From assembly GCF_000346465.2 (NCBI RefSeq), contig NC_034015.1:395483-459482 (forward strand): a stretch of 64,000 bases of DNA. The letters are read 5' to 3'. The notes under the pieces were generated by a model. It was given only the letters and a program-made list of their open reading frames with translations, was not told the origin of the DNA and did not search any database. Of the stretch, positions 61,001 through 64,000 are shown in pieces; position 1 is the stretch's first letter, and every line of letters begins with the position of its first letter. The DNA comes from Prunus persica. Taxonomy: Eukaryota > Streptophyta > Magnoliopsida > Rosales > Rosaceae. The translations under genes and the position numbers were made by a program.

Positions 61001-61816
61001 TACAGAGTAGAACTATGTTTGATATACTCTAACAAGCTCAAAACACCAGTTAATTATTTGGCCAAGGGACCTCATATCCCTTATAACCCTTGTAAAGAGG
61101 CTCTAATGAACCCTTGAGGACTCCAACCCTTCATACACATCATCATCTCCACCAAGAGTAAAGTTAATTTTATCAGTCACAAATCCAAGCATCAGGTAAT
61201 TAGCATTCAATTATGCTTCCACAAATTCCTTTTATTTTATGTTTTATAAGATATGATTCTATAAATTATTTATCCCTACAAATGTATAATTCTGTACCAC
61301 AGATTCTTTGGAAATGCTATCAAGTTCCAATCACAAATAAAATAATAATAAATTTTTATTCCTAAAGTACAATGAATCTTTAATGTTGCAAAACTGCAGA
61401 ACTTTACAGGGTGACCTCTAGGGTTTCTTAGAAACCAACCAAAACTAATTAAAGAAAAACAGAGGCTAACCACGAAATTAGGGGCAAGTGAATGAGTGAG
61501 AGAGTACCTTACGAGCGAGAAGGCGATAAGCCCTCTTGATTTCGGAGGAGGTGGCATGGCGTGAGAGGCCCAGCACGCCGTAGTGGGTCTGCTGGCCGTT
61601 AATCATGGCCCATGATGATGATGATGACGACGACGACCACGATGATGACGTTGATTGTGGTGTCCACCGGCGAGTACGGGTTCTCCCTCTTCTTCTACGC
61701 TGAAAATGACATGGTAGGGAAAACAAATGGCTGAAATTAGAATAGAAGCCACCGGCACCGGGGCTGACATTGCCGCCGCTGATGGGGATGGGACCCACCA
61801 GGAGCTGCGCCACCAT
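58031..61816 (-). CDS. Membrane-anchored DnaJ-domain protein, At5g18140-like
   Basis: Three exons on the minus strand, 61816-61508, 59623-59555 and 58645-58031, give 330 residues. The Arg/Ser-rich N-terminus (HFQRRRRGRTRTRR, then poly-Ser) resembles a chloroplast transit peptide. A J-domain spans about 77-140 (THYGVLGLSRHATSSEIKRA), with the essential HPD at residues 105-107 encoded at the start of exon 2, and ends AYEILSNEATRTQYDQ. A linker with WKWAEV-like and acidic stretches follows. The C-terminal about 110 residues are hydrophobic with about three membrane segments (AWVLGGRGGILLTLCLSFAS, VALVVIAMWVGSNLA). J-proteins stimulate Hsp70 ATPase; the membrane and organelle here are inferred. 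The 1.9-kb second coding intron holds no recognisable insert. Arabidopsis At5g18140 (about 333 residues) is the likely orthologue. Confidence 0.88.
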
Positions 61817-61956
61817 TATCCTTCGTTCATGTATATACGGCTACTACCTACTGTCGTCTTCGATTTTGCGATTCAGTCCATTTTCTAACTGAATTTTGTC
61901 TAGTAGCACCTTATGAGTGGAGTTAAAGAAAAACCGAAAATAGATGCAATATTTAT

Positions 61957-63721
61957 GGGGTATTCAATTGAGATTTTAAAAAATTATTTAGGGATAAAAA
62001 AAAGTTTAGTGGATTTAACCAGAATATAATGACTTATAGAAATTTATTTATGGATTTATATAATTAAGATTTTTTATTTAAGGATTTTAAAGATTTTTAT
62101 AATAGGATTTATAAGATTTGAAAGGACCGCATGGATTTTTTCTGAGTTCGACATAAGATTTTTTTAGAAGAAATAGACCCGTACAAATTAAAAGCTATTA
62201 TTTCATTATTTGTATGTCTTTCTCAATACAAAAATAAATAAGAAATAATATTATTTCATCAACTTCCGAACTCTTGCTGCCCCGTCCCAGCATCCCACGC
62301 TTTTAGCATACAGGTTTGCCAATTGCACATGGGTATAACCACACTCTGGCTCCAATTGCACAGGTTTGCCACGCTATCTGCAGCCTCAATGCCAATCCAC
62401 ACACTTCCATGAACCTTACATGATGAAAGACTGTGAGGTAAGGCTGTGTTGGGCATATATACCTTGCAATCATGGAGTTCCAAGATATTATCTTTGCTAT
62501 CCAAATTTTTGAATATGTAAAGCGCATCTTTGACATCCCCAAGATACATTATCTTTGCCTTCCAAGATACATTACCTAGTTGTAGTTCTTTCAGGGTTTA
62601 GGGTTAGTTGTGTTCTATAATGTCTATACTAGGCTACCTTGAGAATTTTTGGCTCTGTGAGAATCAGAAGATTAAGAGATTAGAAGTTATAGGTGCCCAG
62701 GTCGCATTCTTTATATTGAATAATTGGTCAAATGGTAACATATTAAAACTAGTACCACCTTCAGGACTCGATGTTTGTGAAATGTTCTTTATATTGAGAA
62801 TCAAAGGATTTGGATAACATCTTACAAACTTTTGGTCGATTTTGTTTTGTATATAAAATCCAATTAGCTCTCCACGACACCACATTTCTCACAGGCATTT
62901 CATCAAACGCCCTATAGGCAATCTGTAACTCACTGCATCTACCATAAAACTTACCAAAGATCTTCCAATATACACATTGGCAACAAACCCACTTCTTATT
63001 TCTGTGCGTGATGGAAAATCAACAGAGCTAGAATCAAACATGTCATTGAACAAAGTTGAGATTTTTATTGGTGAATTATAGAATCAGAGGGAAAAAAAAC
63101 AGAAAAACTCTCTATGTGCCCCTCCATGTCTTCTATCTCGTCAGTCCACCACCCCACTGCCCCAACACAGAAAAATCAGAGAACAAAGTTGAGATTTTTA
63201 TTGGTGAATTGAGGGGTTGAAGGTGATGGAGAATTCACAAGATTTTATTATGCAACAGAGAGGGAGATGGTGATGGAAGGAAGGTCGTTGCTTACACCCA
63301 ACAACAAGTAGCTCTAGGTATTGGTGGTTTGGTCGTCAGGGCCAGTGCACAACTGCTTGGGTGGAGGTCAAGGTGATGAAGGAATGAATAAAAAAAGTCC
63401 CACGTGAAAATCTGATGGGTTAAGGTGGGATTTGAGATAGGGGTTTGGTATTTATACCTCTCACTAAAAAATCTCACATATTCCGCATTTTAAAAAATCC
63501 TTCAAAATTAGCAAGTTTTTGAATATCATAAGACTTTTTGTTACTTGTTTAAAATCTTGATTTAATATCACCAGATTTGGTAACCCTCTTTAAAAACTCC
63601 TAATAGTCTTAATGGAATACCACAAAACTTTTTAGATTATTTAAAAGTCTTAATTGAATACCACAAAACTTATTTATCCCAAAATAGTCTTTTAAAATTT
63701 CAATTGAATAAAAAAAAAGGG
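61957..63721. mobile_element. Possible long-TIR element (TATTCAATTG ends), about 1.75 kb
   Basis: GGGGTATTCAATTGAGATTT at 61957 is mirrored at 63670-63715 on the minus strand (TATTCAATTGAAATTTTAAA, then TATTTTGGGATAAATAAGTTT). The inverted ends are about 50 bp, with more TTCAATT-type repeats inside (63590-63665). Target duplication not found. A minus-strand frame at 62259-62549 is coding-like (LYIFKNLDSKDNILELHDCK) but unrecognised; a captured fragment is possible. A 30-base direct repeat (AACAAAGTTGAGATTTTTAT..) occurs at 63051 and 63183. Confidence 0.5.
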
Positions 63722-64000
63722 CTTATTGATGTATATGCCACCTGTGCTTTCAAAGTTGTCTCAGATTATCACATGTTCTTTGAAACGTCTCAATATACCA
63801 CCTACACTTTTAATAACTATCTTACGTTACCTATTCCATCAGTGTAAAGAGACGTTCCGTTGCGTGATGTGGCCGCCACTTCTTTTCAATTGCTTAACAA
63901 TAGAGAGGAAGGGTTATTCATTTTCAGAAAATGAGGTATTTGGGAGAGAAGGGGAAATTGGGAGAAGAAGGCTAGGGTTATGAAAATCTAAGGTGGGGTT
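63722..64000. other. Repeat-like right edge
   Basis: The phrase TATATGCCACCTGTGCTTTCAAA recurs in degraded form about 60 bases later, a kind of degenerate repetition found in plant intergenic repeats. The open frame at 63726-63983 has no family motif and runs to the edge; not called as a gene. Confidence 0.35.

Overview
This is a plant nuclear window, almost certainly a eudicot and, as a weaker inference, Rosaceae-like. It is AT-rich, its genes have GT-AG introns, and it is littered with solo LTRs, hAT-type elements and GA/TA microsatellites. I see no prokaryotic features, rRNA, tRNA gene or CRISPR array. I found no clearly new biological system. The novelty lies in datable rearrangements and nested insertions around a conserved block of housekeeping genes.

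Genes, left to right: the 3' end of a SINE1/2-type KASH nuclear-envelope protein (+); a PnsB2/NDF2-type subunit of the chloroplast NDH complex (-); ADP-glucose phosphorylase of the GALT/HIT fold (-); a MUT9-like/PPK casein-kinase-1-type kinase with 16 coding exons (+); an intronless RLP46-like LRR receptor-like protein (+); an IES6/INO80C-type YL1-C subunit of the INO80 remodeller (+); NAD(H) glutamate dehydrogenase with nine coding exons (-); a small two-exon protein like At5g18150 (+); and a membrane-anchored DnaJ protein (-). I placed the splice sites by reading GT-AG borders and checking phase. From memory, the DnaJ, At5g18150-like, GDH, kinase and ADP-glucose phosphorylase genes lie in the same relative order on Arabidopsis chromosome 5 (At5g18140 to At5g18200). 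SINE2, MLK2 and GDH3 lie together on chromosome 3. The window is therefore an ancestral microsynteny block with RLP, IES6 and transposons interspersed.

Repeats: 8.0-22.2 kb is a transposon-rich accessory region. It holds a composite segmental duplication at about 14905-18250. Part A copies the SINE last exon to the PnsB2 last exon. Part B copies about 8264-9490. The roughly 5.5 kb between them, with most of PnsB2 and all of ADP-glucose phosphorylase, is missing from the copy. Because two versions exist, each serves as an empty site for insertions in the other: a hAT-like element at 15567-16446 and a solo LTR at 9496-11077. The LTR family recurs at 36424-39614, interrupted by another solo LTR with perfect 5-bp target duplications. 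A copia RNase H relic, a decayed gypsy gag-like region carrying a hAT MITE, a 33-C homopolymer and a degenerate G-box repeat array also lie in the left half. The right half holds a 1300-bp element with about 170-bp terminal inverted repeats, an inverted pair of related LTRs around another hAT-like element, a perfect 75-bp tandem duplication beside the DnaJ gene, and a terminal MITE-like block.

The genes are not an operon and do not form one pathway. They cover nuclear-envelope tethering, chloroplast cyclic electron flow, starch-precursor/nucleotide-sugar metabolism, light/clock and histone phosphorylation, immunity or development (RLP), chromatin remodelling, N/C metabolism and chaperoning. 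Exact TE ends without target duplications, 5' UTR exons and family names for LTRs are inference.
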